In this document: piece after piece, positions 43,949-52,869 of the stretch
How the letters are laid out: every line of letters starts with the position of its first letter
How positions within the stretch are numbered: position 1 is the stretch's first letter
DNA from: Verrucomicrobiaceae bacterium UBA7681
Lineage (GTDB): Bacteria > Verrucomicrobiota > Verrucomicrobiia > Verrucomicrobiales > Verrucomicrobiaceae
Reading direction: 5' to 3'
Length of the DNA stretch: 64,000 bases
Assembly (NCBI GenBank): GCA_002482965.1
Contig: DLGZ01000048.1
Location: forward strand, 104,716 to 168,715
Made by a program: the position numbers and the translations under genes
Notes under the pieces: generated by a model
Database searches by the model: none
What the model saw: the letters and a program-made list of their open reading frames with translations, nothing else
What the model was told of the DNA's origin: nothing

Positions 43949-44329
43949 ATGACCACCGCACCCAACATCTCTGAATCCGAATGGTCCATCATGGAGGCTC
44001 TCTGGGAGTCTTCTCCGCAGACCGCCTCTGAGCTCACCAAGGCACTGCGCCCCACCATGAACTGGGCGGAAAACACCGTCCGCACCCTGCTCATGCGCCT
44101 GGTTGAAAAGGGTGCACTCAAGACCGCCGAGAACGCCAGCCGCACCCGCACCTTCCTCCCCGCCGTGAAACGCGAGGCCTGCGTGCGCGCCGAGGGCGAG
44201 TCCTTCATGCAGCGCATCTTCGGCGGCGCTGCCAAGCCCCTGCTCGTCCACTTCGCCCAAAACAGCAAGCTCACCGCTGAAGAGGTTAAGGAGCTCAAAA
44301 AGCTGCTCGACCAGTCCCTCAACTCCTAA
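43949..44329 (+). CDS. BlaI/MecI-family transcriptional repressor
   Basis: 126 residues from the ATG at 43949. The winged-helix pattern is ISESEWSIMEALWESSPQTASEL, NWAENTVRTLLMRLVEKGAL, and a charged C-terminal helical tail (LTAEEVKELKKLL), exactly as in BlaI/MecI/CopY-type repressors. It should bind its own promoter and be cleaved or inactivated through the M56 peptidase encoded next (44336, 6 bp after). In this phylum the pair usually regulates itself and other genes rather than a beta-lactamase; no beta-lactamase is adjacent. Confidence 0.92.
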   Translation: MTTAPNISESEWSIMEALWESSPQTASELTKALRPTMNWAENTVRTLLMRLVEKGALKTAENASRTRTFLPAVKREACVRAEGESFMQRIFGGAAKPLLVHFAQNSKLTAEEVKELKKLLDQSLNS

Positions 44330-44335
44330 TCCACC

Positions 44336-47300
44336 ATGAACACGCTCACCCAGCTCTTCGACTGGCTCCTCGCTGCCAGTCTGCGTGCGTCGCTGCTTAC
44401 TCTCGCGACGCTGCTCATTCAGGCGGCATTGCATCGCCACCTCAGCGCCCGCATGCGCTACGCGCTTTGGCTACCAGCGCTAATCGTCCTGCTCATGCCC
44501 GTGCTGCCGCAGAGCCGCTGGAGCATTGAGCACGTCTTTCAGACACCGCCCCCGCCAGCGCAGCTCATCTCCGCACCCATCTCACCAGCGATGGACTCCA
44601 CACCCGTCGTTTTCGAAGCGGTCGCCCCCATGCCTGAACTCATCAACTGGCAGCGCATCCTCCTCCTCACTTGGCTCTTCATCTCCGCAGGCATTCTCAC
44701 TCTCGGCGGCATTTCCTTCTTGCTGACTCTTCACCGTTTCAAACAAGCCCGCCATGCCGCCAGCGACGAACTCCTCGCAATGCTCGCCCAAATCGCCGCC
44801 GAAGTCCGCCTTCGCCATGTTCCGCGCGTCTTGATCGCCTCCTCCGTCAGCAGTCCTGCCGTCACCGGCCTCATTCGCCCTACCCTGCTGCTGCCCGCTG
44901 ACTTTGACCGCGAATTCACACCCGCCGAAGCCCGGCTCGTCCTCAAACACGAACTCATGCATCTCAAGCGCGGCGATCTCCCGCTCAATGCCCTCATGTG
45001 TGTGCTCATGGCGCTGCATTGGTTCAATCCTCTGCTCTGGATCGCGTTCTTCAAAATCCGTGCCGACCGTGAAGCCGCGTGTGATGCCCAGGTGCTCCGC
45101 GATGCCACCAAAGACCACCGGGCCGAATACGGTCATGCTTTGCTCAAAGTCGAAACCGCCTTCTGCCCGCGTGGCTTCAGCCTCGGCTTTGTCGGCATCT
45201 TCCAGCGCGGGTCAGCATTACGTTCCCGCATTCAGTCCATTGCCGCACATCGTGCGCCTCATCCCTCCATGAAAGCACTGATGACTTTGAGCATTGTTCT
45301 CATGACCTTTTTCGGAGTCACCCGCGCTCAGCAGCCGAAACCCGGCGAGGATGTGCAGCTCGTCGCAATCGAGATCAAAATCGTTAAATTCAATAAAGCC
45401 ACCGCCTGGAATTTTGGCGGCAGGTTGACGGACAAAGACATAAATGCGTTTTCTCCTCCTGCACTGCTCTCACCTGAAGAACTCGCCGTTCAACTGAGGG
45501 AAGTAATAAGGAATGACAGCACCAATGTCATCTCTTACCCCCGCATGGTCACAGTCAGTGGACACGAGCTCATGGTTAAAAGCGTCGTGAACCAGCCCTT
45601 CAAAGGCAAGGAAGGCAAAGTTGAGGAGCTTCCAATCGGCCTCGTCTGCAAGTTCACGCCCACTCTGAATGGCGAAAGCGTCAAACTCGACATGGATATC
45701 ACCGACGCGAATCTCATTGATCCAGCAACAGGTGCGGCGGTTTCCGAGTTCAAAGGCGATTATCCCACCGTCCGCACACGGACTTATAAAGCCAGTCACG
45801 AAGGTCCCGACGGACAATCCTGGGTGATCGCGAGTTGGGATGACGGCAAACCTCAAAGCAAACGCCCAGTTCTTTACATTATCACACCCCATGTGATCGA
45901 TCCGAAACAGGGCGGCCTTCCCGCAGCCGCCCCCAGCGACTTCGCCGTCGGCAAATCCGCCTTTCGCCCTCGCGACTCCATGGTCATTACCTCCATGACG
46001 CGCTCAGCCGAGATGCTCACGGTCGGGGTGGATTATGAACTCGGCAGCAAAGATATAGCAATCGCAGCCCTGTACATCACTTCCACCACCGATGACAAAT
46101 CATCCGCCTTTGATGAAAGACAGCAGGCTGTCGTGAAGCGAGGCCGGGGCAGCTTCGTCCTGCATCTCCCCACGCCCTCGCAAGGGCTGCCACACGTCAC
46201 CTTCTACGACATCGACTCACACAAACCATTCGGCGGCATCTACTTCGGCACTGAAGCAGAGGCGGCAAAGTCCTCGGCGCTTGACCTGAGCTACATGACC
46301 GCATCCGCTGAGGCGAAAGCAGGAGCATCTACCGATTTCATCAAAACCAAGCTCAACGAGATCATCATCCCCAGCGTTCATTTTCAGGGTGCTACGGTGG
46401 AAGAGGCCATCGAATACCTCCGTGTCAAAAGCCGTGAACTCAGCCCTGGCCCCAAGGCACCAGGAGTAAGCATCATCTACAGACAGGGCGATCCACCATC
46501 AAAGGCCGCCATCACCATGGATCTCAAAGACGTGCCTCTGGGTGAAGCCCTGCGCTATGTCGTGGAATTGGCGAACCTCAAAATGAGCGTTCAGCCCTAT
46601 GCTATCATTGTAGGACAGAACGTTCCTTCCACTGGAGCAGAAAGTCCGGCCCCCAAGTCCGCTGTGGAGACACCTTCAGAAAAGATCATCATCCCCAGCA
46701 TCGAATTCCGCGACGCCACACTCACCGAATGCATCGACTTCATTCGCATCAAAGCCCGCGACCTCGATCCCGATAAAAAAGGCGTCAACATCATCATCAA
46801 GCCCGGCGGAGATGCATCGGCACGAATCACCCTGTCCCTCAAGGACGTTCCGCTGTCCGAAGCCTTGCGCTACTGCGCGGAGCTCGCAAATCACAAGCTC
46901 ACATCCAACGCCCAGTCCTTTTCCCTCACTCCCGTTTCTGCAGAAGCTCCGGCCACCAAAGATCAGGCTTCCCGCCCTGATGCACCGCCACCTGCAAGCA
47001 CTGCCGAGGCAAAGGCGGCGGAGCTGCGCAAAGCCCGCCCTCAACAGTATGACTTCGCCAAGGCGAACCTCGGCGATGTCATGCGTTTTCTCGCCACCGA
47101 TGCCGGCATCAACTTTTTCTCACTGCCTCCCGAGGACAATCCCATCAATCAAAAGCTGATCACCTTCAGTATTCGTAGCAGCCCATTTGAAGTGCTCGAA
47201 ACACTTTGCCGGGCAAATGGCCTGGTTTTGGTTCTCGATCAGGAGGTCTGGTGCATCCGTGCCGCCGATGATACCGCTCTGGTGTCTAAGGAGTATGCCC

Positions 47301-47521
47301 TTCCCCAAACGCAGGCCAGCATCGAAACCATCCTCAAGGACCTCAGCACAGTCATCAATGGTGGCGAAACCAAGCCTGCTGCAGACAAATCTCAGCCCAG
47401 CGTGACCTTCAAAAAAGAGCAGAACTCCATTTCCATCAAGGCCACCCACCTCCAGCACACCTGGGCCAGCGCCTACTTCCAAGGGCTGAGCAGTTCAGCG
47501 CAGTCCGGCAAAACCAAGTGA
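44336..47521 (+). CDS. BlaR1-like M56 membrane peptidase with long repeated C-terminal extension
   Basis: 1061 residues. Residues about 1-330 are the BlaR1/MecR1-type M56 domain: membrane helices at 14-33, 42-58, 105-132 and about 218-238, and zinc-binding HELMH at 205-209 in KHELMHLKRGD. A helix around 315-330 precedes the extracytoplasmic part. It lacks a penicillin-binding domain. A secretin-like region (about 335-520) and then three STN-like units follow: about 676-760, 784-867 and 900-980. The first two are obvious homologous repeats (IIIPSxxFxxATxxExIxFI/YL...LKDVPLxEALRY). The protein is likely the sensor that clears the BlaI-like repressor; its ligand is unknown. Confidence 0.85.
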   Translation: MNTLTQLFDWLLAASLRASLLTLATLLIQAALHRHLSARMRYALWLPALIVLLMPVLPQSRWSIEHVFQTPPPPAQLISAPISPAMDSTPVVFEAVAPMPELINWQRILLLTWLFISAGILTLGGISFLLTLHRFKQARHAASDELLAMLAQIAAEVRLRHVPRVLIASSVSSPAVTGLIRPTLLLPADFDREFTPAEARLVLKHELMHLKRGDLPLNALMCVLMALHWFNPLLWIAFFKIRADREAACDAQVLRDATKDHRAEYGHALLKVETAFCPRGFSLGFVGIFQRGSALRSRIQSIAAHRAPHPSMKALMTLSIVLMTFFGVTRAQQPKPGEDVQLVAIEIKIVKFNKATAWNFGGRLTDKDINAFSPPALLSPEELAVQLREVIRNDSTNVISYPRMVTVSGHELMVKSVVNQPFKGKEGKVEELPIGLVCKFTPTLNGESVKLDMDITDANLIDPATGAAVSEFKGDYPTVRTRTYKASHEGPDGQSWVIASWDDGKPQSKRPVLYIITPHVIDPKQGGLPAAAPSDFAVGKSAFRPRDSMVITSMTRSAEMLTVGVDYELGSKDIAIAALYITSTTDDKSSAFDERQQAVVKRGRGSFVLHLPTPSQGLPHVTFYDIDSHKPFGGIYFGTEAEAAKSSALDLSYMTASAEAKAGASTDFIKTKLNEIIIPSVHFQGATVEEAIEYLRVKSRELSPGPKAPGVSIIYRQGDPPSKAAITMDLKDVPLGEALRYVVELANLKMSVQPYAIIVGQNVPSTGAESPAPKSAVETPSEKIIIPSIEFRDATLTECIDFIRIKARDLDPDKKGVNIIIKPGGDASARITLSLKDVPLSEALRYCAELANHKLTSNAQSFSLTPVSAEAPATKDQASRPDAPPPASTAEAKAAELRKARPQQYDFAKANLGDVMRFLATDAGINFFSLPPEDNPINQKLITFSIRSSPFEVLETLCRANGLVLVLDQEVWCIRAADDTALVSKEYALPQTQASIETILKDLSTVINGGETKPAADKSQPSVTFKKEQNSISIKATHLQHTWASAYFQGLSSSAQSGKTK

Positions 47522-47542
47522 TCCCCGGTTGAACTCGCCTCA

Positions 47543-47875
47543 ATGCTCGCTCTGGATGCCACGCTCATGGCATCCATTCCAGATCTCGACCTCACCCAGC
47601 GCCTTCGCGAAAACGCCTGGATCGGCGATGCCGTTCTGGAACTCTACGTCCGCAGCCTCATCCTGAAGCAGCAGGGCAAAGTGGATGCAGAGATGAAAAC
47701 TCGCTTCACCTGCAATCAGTTCCTCTCCTGCACCGGCAATCCCACCGCCGTCGAGGCCGACATCGGTGTGATCTATCAGCGCGAAGGATTGGAGCCAGCC
47801 TTTGCCTGGATCCGCGAAACTCTGGAACCTCTCTTCCTCAAACAGGAAGCCAAACGCAAGCGCACCGGCAAATAA
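47543..47875 (+). CDS. Mini-RNase III-like protein
   Basis: 110 residues from the ATG at 47543; an ATG at 47567 is also possible. The segment RENAWIGDAVLELYVRSLIL matches the A-x-I/L-G-D-A-V-x-E-L-x-V-R signature of RNase III domains, as in Mini-III (MrnC), with the Asp of GDAV in the metal-binding position. The rest is helical with no second motif of a double-stranded-RNA-binding domain. Mini-III enzymes mature 23S rRNA in Firmicutes. Here the protein lies 21 bp after the M56 gene and convergent with an oxidoreductase gene. Activity is inferred only. Confidence 0.6.
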   Translation: MLALDATLMASIPDLDLTQRLRENAWIGDAVLELYVRSLILKQQGKVDAEMKTRFTCNQFLSCTGNPTAVEADIGVIYQREGLEPAFAWIRETLEPLFLKQEAKRKRTGK

Positions 47876-49297
47876 CTACACCCGCTGCCCCAGCGCCTTC
47901 AGCTTGGCCTCGGCTTCACTCCAGGGAATATCGTGCGGCAGGCGCTTGGTCGTTGCCGCCAGCGCAGCGGTCACACCGGCAGCTTCTCCCATCGCCACAG
48001 AGTTCCCCGTCACGCGATAGCTCGCATGCGCGATGAAATCCCCGCTGATATTGCGCCCGGCCATCATCAATCCATCCACATCTTTGGCGATCAGCGCCCG
48101 CAGCGGAATGTCATACGGCTTCACCTTGATGCCCGCATTGCTGTAGGCCGACTTCTTGTTCATGTCCGCGCTCAGCGCATGAATGTCCACACTGAAGGTG
48201 GGGCGCACCACAGCATCATCATAGCGCGCACCGGCGATCACATCCTCCTTGCTCACCGTGTAGCGTCCCGCAATGCGCCGACCGTCGCGCACACCGATCT
48301 GCTCCGCCGTCGCGGCGATTTGCAGCCCCTCCCACGGGCCGCCGAGCTTGCGCAGGCCGTTGACGATCTTGTTCATCTCAGCACGGGCGTGCACCGTGGC
48401 CTCGGTGATCTTCGCCGCGTCAAAACAAGGCACACCATATTGGTGGTTCATCATCACCAGCAGCAGATTGTCCCGCACCTGCCACAGCGTCGGTTTCGCA
48501 TACGAGGGGAAATGATCGGTGCGTTTGATCTCCGCGAGGAACGCGTCCTTCGAAAGCCCATCAGCCTTGCTGGGGTCTGACTTGTGAATGAAGTCCTCCA
48601 ACGCCTTGGCATCTTTGCACACCAGCAGCGCATTGAGCGACATCGGCTGGCAGGGGCACGAATCTGCCTCGCCATATTCAAAGGCACAGCCCGCCAGCGC
48701 GCCGAGATCACCGTCGCCCGTTGTGTCGATAAACACGGGCGCTTTCCAAGCCTGACGCCCTGACTTCGACTCGGTCACAATCGTCGTGAGCCGTTTCCCT
48801 TCGCGATACGCCGCGCAAACTTTCGTGTGGAGCTGGAACTTGATCCCCGCTTCCACGAACATTTCCTCCAGCAGCAGTTTCATGCCCTCAGGCTCGTAAA
48901 CGACGCTCTTTTTGTTCGTGCCACGGCGCAGGTCACGCTCTTCCAATCGCTTCAGCAATTCCTGATTGAAGCCCGGCTTGTCAAAATCCAGCAGGTAGCC
49001 CAGCAGGCCCGCCGTCCACACACCACCCAGGCAGCCCCGCCACTCAAAGACCCGCACCTTGGCACCCGCACGCGCTGCCGTGATCGCCGCCGCAATGCCC
49101 GCAGGTCCGGCACCGCAGACGATGACGTCCGCATCCTCAGCCAGCGGCAGATCCTGCGCAGGCTCATGAAACTGCCCCGCTATGGCTTTTTCAACCTCGG
49201 CCGCGTTCATGACACCAGGAGTGACGAGAGCACCGGAGAATGCAGCGCGCAGGAAGGAACGGCGTTTGAGGTCAGGGGAAAGGTTGGGAGTGCTCAT
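47876..49297 (-). CDS. Tat-exported FAD-dependent oxidoreductase
   Basis: 473 residues. The N-terminus has a twin-arginine-type signal (KRRSFLRAAFSGALVTPGVM), suggesting folded export. The FAD motif is VIVCGAGPAGIAAAITAARAG with WRGCLGGVWTAG just after, typical of the FAD-dependent oxidoreductase family found in many verrucomicrobial and planctomycete genomes next to sulfatases and glycoside hydrolases. Later motifs include DTTGDGDLGALAGC and, near the end, RNISGDFIAHASYRVTGNS. The substrate is unknown. Convergent with the Mini-III-like gene with no spacer. Confidence 0.85.
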   Translation of the reverse strand: MSTPNLSPDLKRRSFLRAAFSGALVTPGVMNAAEVEKAIAGQFHEPAQDLPLAEDADVIVCGAGPAGIAAAITAARAGAKVRVFEWRGCLGGVWTAGLLGYLLDFDKPGFNQELLKRLEERDLRRGTNKKSVVYEPEGMKLLLEEMFVEAGIKFQLHTKVCAAYREGKRLTTIVTESKSGRQAWKAPVFIDTTGDGDLGALAGCAFEYGEADSCPCQPMSLNALLVCKDAKALEDFIHKSDPSKADGLSKDAFLAEIKRTDHFPSYAKPTLWQVRDNLLLVMMNHQYGVPCFDAAKITEATVHARAEMNKIVNGLRKLGGPWEGLQIAATAEQIGVRDGRRIAGRYTVSKEDVIAGARYDDAVVRPTFSVDIHALSADMNKKSAYSNAGIKVKPYDIPLRALIAKDVDGLMMAGRNISGDFIAHASYRVTGNSVAMGEAAGVTAALAATTKRLPHDIPWSEAEAKLKALGQRV

Positions 49298-49337
49298 GAT
49301 CGTACAGTAGTCAGATTAAGAACGACTTCGGACAAGA

Positions 49338-51275
49338 TCATTGATCACTTTTTACCATCAACGACTCCACCTGCACCGCCACGGCCTCATCGCACTTCTT
49401 CAAGGCTTCCTGAAGTTTTGCACGATCTCCCCCGCTTTCCTGAATCAATCTTTGGGCAATGGCAAACGCCGGCTCAAACCGGCCGTCTCCATCCGCATCC
49501 AACCAGATCGGATTCGTCGAGCCGATCACCCTTGGCACGAAAGTCTTGCTGCTCGGTTGGTACGGGCGCGGAATCTCCCAGAACGGCTCGGTGACACCCG
49601 GCCCCGTCGCGATCACCACCAGATGCACATCGTGCGCCGGCTTCGGTATTTGCCAGACGATACGCGCCTTTTCACCCGCACGGTGGTCATCCTCAATTTT
49701 CTGCTCGCGAATCAGAATGCCATTCGCAAACAGTTCGATGCGGTCTGCCTTTGTCCATGCCGGGCCAAAGACGGTGGCCTCCACCTTGATACTCTCCGCC
49801 AGCCCCGTGGCCAGATCACCCACCGTGAACTTGTCATTCACCTTCAGCTGCGTCAGCAGCCCAAGGCTCACCAGCAACCGCCCCTCTTTGTAGCTGCGCC
49901 AGACTTCGTCGAGATCGAGGTTCGTCGGATCCGCATCCTTCGTAGCCACATACGTGCGACCCTGACCAAGTATGAAGCGGTTCACATCATGACTGTCGCT
50001 CGATCCAACAGCCGCAACGCGATGCCCTCGGTTCAACAACGCAAACCAGTCTCGATACAGCAGATGTATGTCCGACTGCATCGCCGCAGACGTGACCACT
50101 TCCATTGCATCAATGTCCAGCGCGTCCGCCTGACGATGCCTGCCCGTCTTCGGATTGAACTGCATGCCGCCGAGTGGAATGAAGCCGCTGTGCAAGTCAC
50201 GCGGATGATTCAGCGTGATCACCTTCACACCCGGTGTCGCACGGATCTCCGGCAGCAGCTTCGCCCAGTCTTCCTCCTTGGGATTCACCACACGGGCACC
50301 CGCTTCAACCGGAAACGCATTGAAGTGACCATGCTTCGTCGTCACCTCATTGCCGATCACCGGCGTGAAACGCTTCGCCACACCCATGCTCGCCGCACTG
50401 GGCGCATAGTCCGTGTGGTGATTGTGATCCGTCGCAACTGCCAGCTCGATCCCTTCCCCCGCAATCGTCAGCATGCGCTCCTCAATCTTCGCATCGCCAT
50501 GCCCGCTGTGCGTCAGCGTGTGAATGTGGCTGTCTGCCGCGATCCAGCCCACCGTCGGCACCTCACGCCTTAGTTGCAGAGCCACCGGCTTCGTCTCACC
50601 CGCACGCAGAGAAATCACCACACGCTCGACACTCCATTCAAAACCTCGTCCCGCATGCAGGATGTAGTCGCCCGGCGGCAGCGACAGCATGGCCTTGCCA
50701 TTCCGTGTGTAAATCACTCCAATCCGCACCGCCACCTCTGCTACAGGTTCCGCCCGCAGCGGCTGCAATGTCCCATCCGCTCGCGTCAAGGTCAGCCGAC
50801 ACGGCAGTCCACTGCCCGTTTCGCCATCCGTCACCGTCACATCCATCTGCGCTCCACTCATCACCTCCGTCATCGGCTTAGCCGCGATGAACACCGGCCC
50901 CACTTCGATGTCATCCAGGCCCGGCGGCGCTTCGATCGACAGAACATTTTGCCCATCGCGCAACGCACCCGCCGGGATCGCCAGCAGGCTTTCCATCGCC
51001 GTTTCCGCCGTCACCAGCGCTCCCAGCTTGCGCCCGTTCAGCAGCACCGGCCATGTGAGTTTAACATCTCGCTGCCAAAGCCGCAGCGTCTGCTCCGTGG
51101 CATTTACCTTCGCTTCAAAACGCACTTCCAGCCGCTCCGCATCGACAGCTCGATCCTTGAACGCCTCCCACTCAAACTGCCCCGTCCTGCCAAGATGCAG
51201 CCTCCTGGCGTCGACGGTCAAATCCTCCGCTATCAAAGTCAGCGCGGGCAGACAAAGCAGAATCCATTTCATCAT
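49338..51275 (-). CDS. Exported CehA/McbA-type PHP metallohydrolase
   Basis: About 645 residues from the ATG at 51275 (alternatives at 51293 and 51272), with a signal peptide (MMKWILLCLPALTLIAEDL). An N-terminal beta domain (about 20-260) precedes a PHP-type catalytic domain beginning GWIAADSHIHTLTHSGHGD, with the metal-binding HIH and then ATDHNHHTDY, NEVTTKHGHFNAF and GSSDSHDVNRF. These are the conserved metal-ligand groups of the CehA/McbA family, which hydrolyses carbamate and related esters in known cases. A C-terminal beta domain follows. The divergent CBM9-like gene starts 75 bp away. Substrate unknown. Confidence 0.85.
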   Translation of the reverse strand: MMKWILLCLPALTLIAEDLTVDARRLHLGRTGQFEWEAFKDRAVDAERLEVRFEAKVNATEQTLRLWQRDVKLTWPVLLNGRKLGALVTAETAMESLLAIPAGALRDGQNVLSIEAPPGLDDIEVGPVFIAAKPMTEVMSGAQMDVTVTDGETGSGLPCRLTLTRADGTLQPLRAEPVAEVAVRIGVIYTRNGKAMLSLPPGDYILHAGRGFEWSVERVVISLRAGETKPVALQLRREVPTVGWIAADSHIHTLTHSGHGDAKIEERMLTIAGEGIELAVATDHNHHTDYAPSAASMGVAKRFTPVIGNEVTTKHGHFNAFPVEAGARVVNPKEEDWAKLLPEIRATPGVKVITLNHPRDLHSGFIPLGGMQFNPKTGRHRQADALDIDAMEVVTSAAMQSDIHLLYRDWFALLNRGHRVAAVGSSDSHDVNRFILGQGRTYVATKDADPTNLDLDEVWRSYKEGRLLVSLGLLTQLKVNDKFTVGDLATGLAESIKVEATVFGPAWTKADRIELFANGILIREQKIEDDHRAGEKARIVWQIPKPAHDVHLVVIATGPGVTEPFWEIPRPYQPSSKTFVPRVIGSTNPIWLDADGDGRFEPAFAIAQRLIQESGGDRAKLQEALKKCDEAVAVQVESLMVKSDQ

Positions 51276-51349
51276 GATCGAACGAGCCTCCATGCTGACA
51301 ACTATCCACCCGCCGTTGAAATGACGCCTGAGCTTGCCAATGCTGCCAT

Positions 51350-51961
51350 ATGAAACGCTATCCTGTCCACCACACGTCCTCATCTCCTTTGGATTGGTCC
51401 GTAGCCGAGCCATTGACCGACTTCACCTTTCCCTGGGAAGAGCGCACCGCCCCGCTCACCGAGTTCCGTGCTCTCTGGGATGAAACGCATTTTCACTTCC
51501 GCTTCGATTGCGTCGATGAAGATCTCGTGCTGCCCGACGGACCCACCTCCAAGGATCGCGTGCTCGGCTCCGACCGCGTCGAAATCTTCTTCACCCCCGA
51601 TCTGAGCCTGAAGCCCTACTACTGCCTCGAAATGTCCCCTCGTGGCGACGTTCTGGCCTACGAAGCAACTTTCTACCGTGAAATGAATTGGGATTGGTCA
51701 TGCGCAGGCCTGCAACTCAACGCAACCATCGAAGGCAATCGCTACTCCGTCACCGGCAGCCTACCGCTCGACACGCTCCGCGCCTTGAACATGCTCAAAC
51801 CCGGCTCATCTGAATTTTACGCCGGCCTCTACCGCGCGGAGTTCCATCACCAGCCCGATGGCACCGTTCATTCCGGCTGGATGCCCTGGGTGAATCCACA
51901 GACCGACCGACCGGACTTCCATGTGCCCGCTTCGTTTGGAGTGCTCGAACTCGTGCGATGA
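51350..51961 (+). CDS. CBM9-like carbohydrate-binding protein
   Basis: 203 residues. The pattern of family 9 carbohydrate-binding modules is visible: W...LTDF near the N-terminus, then FRALWDETHFHFRFDCVDEDL, DRVLGSDRVEIFFTP, YYCLEMSPRGDVLAYEA and SGWMPWVNPQTDRPDFH towards the end. It has no clear signal peptide, although it starts MKRYPVHHTSSS. Members usually bind reducing ends of sugars or act as stand-alone domains. Its partner enzyme is not in this window, except possibly the divergent PHP hydrolase. The stop sits at 51961, touching the convergent gene. Confidence 0.8.
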   Translation: MKRYPVHHTSSSPLDWSVAEPLTDFTFPWEERTAPLTEFRALWDETHFHFRFDCVDEDLVLPDGPTSKDRVLGSDRVEIFFTPDLSLKPYYCLEMSPRGDVLAYEATFYREMNWDWSCAGLQLNATIEGNRYSVTGSLPLDTLRALNMLKPGSSEFYAGLYRAEFHHQPDGTVHSGWMPWVNPQTDRPDFHVPASFGVLELVR

Positions 51962-52801
51962 TCACTTCACTCCCGCCTGCGGATACTTCGACACGGTGTC
52001 CCACGCAATCTGCTGAAGGATGGCATGCTGCTCCGCATTGATGCTGCGCTCAGGTGCGGTGTGTCCCACCGGACTCATGCGATAGATCGCGGCAAAATTG
52101 CAGTAGGCCGCCAGCGCCATGATGTGCCCTTGCCCATGACCGATGGGATCGCGGAAGAGCGCGGACTGCTTCGTGATCCCAGGAAACTCACCAGCCACGA
52201 CCATGGCTCGCAGTTTCACCACCGCATCGCCCACGGGAACGATGAACACACACGTCTTGCCGTGCTGCTGATTGAGCCCGGCGACTTGCGCCTCGATCTT
52301 CGTCCGCCAGCCATCGATGGCGGCCTGCAGATCCGCGATCTTCACGTTGTCACGCTGGGTGTTGTCCTTGATGCGCCGGTCCGGCTGACCGGGTTCTGGC
52401 GCAGACAGGTCAAAGGGATACCAGGAGGCCTGCACGAGGAAGCGCATATTGGGATTGTGCTCCAATCCAAGTTTCACGAAGTTCGTGATGCCTTCATCCG
52501 GGCTGAGCAGGTGCGACGCCATCGTGAAGACATCGACCTCTCCACCGATGAGCGCCTTCTTTGCCACGTTCTTATCATCCGCCAGGTCCCAGTGCTGGAT
52601 CACCTTGGAACCACCAATGCCCTGCTGCCCGGCAAGTTTGTGACCTTGAATGTCCGTGGTCTTGACCATCGCTTCGATCATCCCTGGCACAAACATGTGA
52701 AAGCTGTGCCCCGTGTAAAAGACCCGCTTACCGGGAACGGCGTCAGCCCCAAAAGCACAAGACAGCGAAGCGGTCAGGCAGACGGCAAGGAAACGAATCA
52801 T
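51962..52801 (-). CDS. Exported SGNH-like protein conserved in Verrucomicrobiota
   Basis: About 279 residues from the ATG at 52801. Signal peptide MIRFLAVCLTASLSCAFGAD precedes KRVFYTGHSFHMFVPGM, an SGNH block I-like element (G-H-S instead of G-D-S, with Ser as the candidate nucleophile). The middle holds HKLAGQQGIGGSKVIQHWD, and later GDAVVKLRAM and IGHGQGHIMALAAY. A similar G-N/H-S protein type appears in verrucomicrobial genomes; the function is unknown. The final strand with AYCNFAAIYRMSP resembles the terminal block. Hydrolytic activity on a sugar ester is inferred only. Confidence 0.65.
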   Translation of the reverse strand: MIRFLAVCLTASLSCAFGADAVPGKRVFYTGHSFHMFVPGMIEAMVKTTDIQGHKLAGQQGIGGSKVIQHWDLADDKNVAKKALIGGEVDVFTMASHLLSPDEGITNFVKLGLEHNPNMRFLVQASWYPFDLSAPEPGQPDRRIKDNTQRDNVKIADLQAAIDGWRTKIEAQVAGLNQQHGKTCVFIVPVGDAVVKLRAMVVAGEFPGITKQSALFRDPIGHGQGHIMALAAYCNFAAIYRMSPVGHTAPERSINAEQHAILQQIAWDTVSKYPQAGVK

Positions 52802-52869
52802 GAAGGAATGGCGGCACATGGTGATCCTTCAGCTACGTCCACACACCAGCCTTCATTGCTGCAAATGCA

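Noticed and set aside
43949..47521. Beta-lactam resistance operon.
   Set aside because: No beta-lactamase or PBP gene is adjacent, and the BlaR1-like protein lacks a visible penicillin-binding domain.
49341..50573. A 410-codon plus-strand frame across the PHP hydrolase gene.
   Set aside because: Arg/His-rich translation antisense to a well-supported gene.
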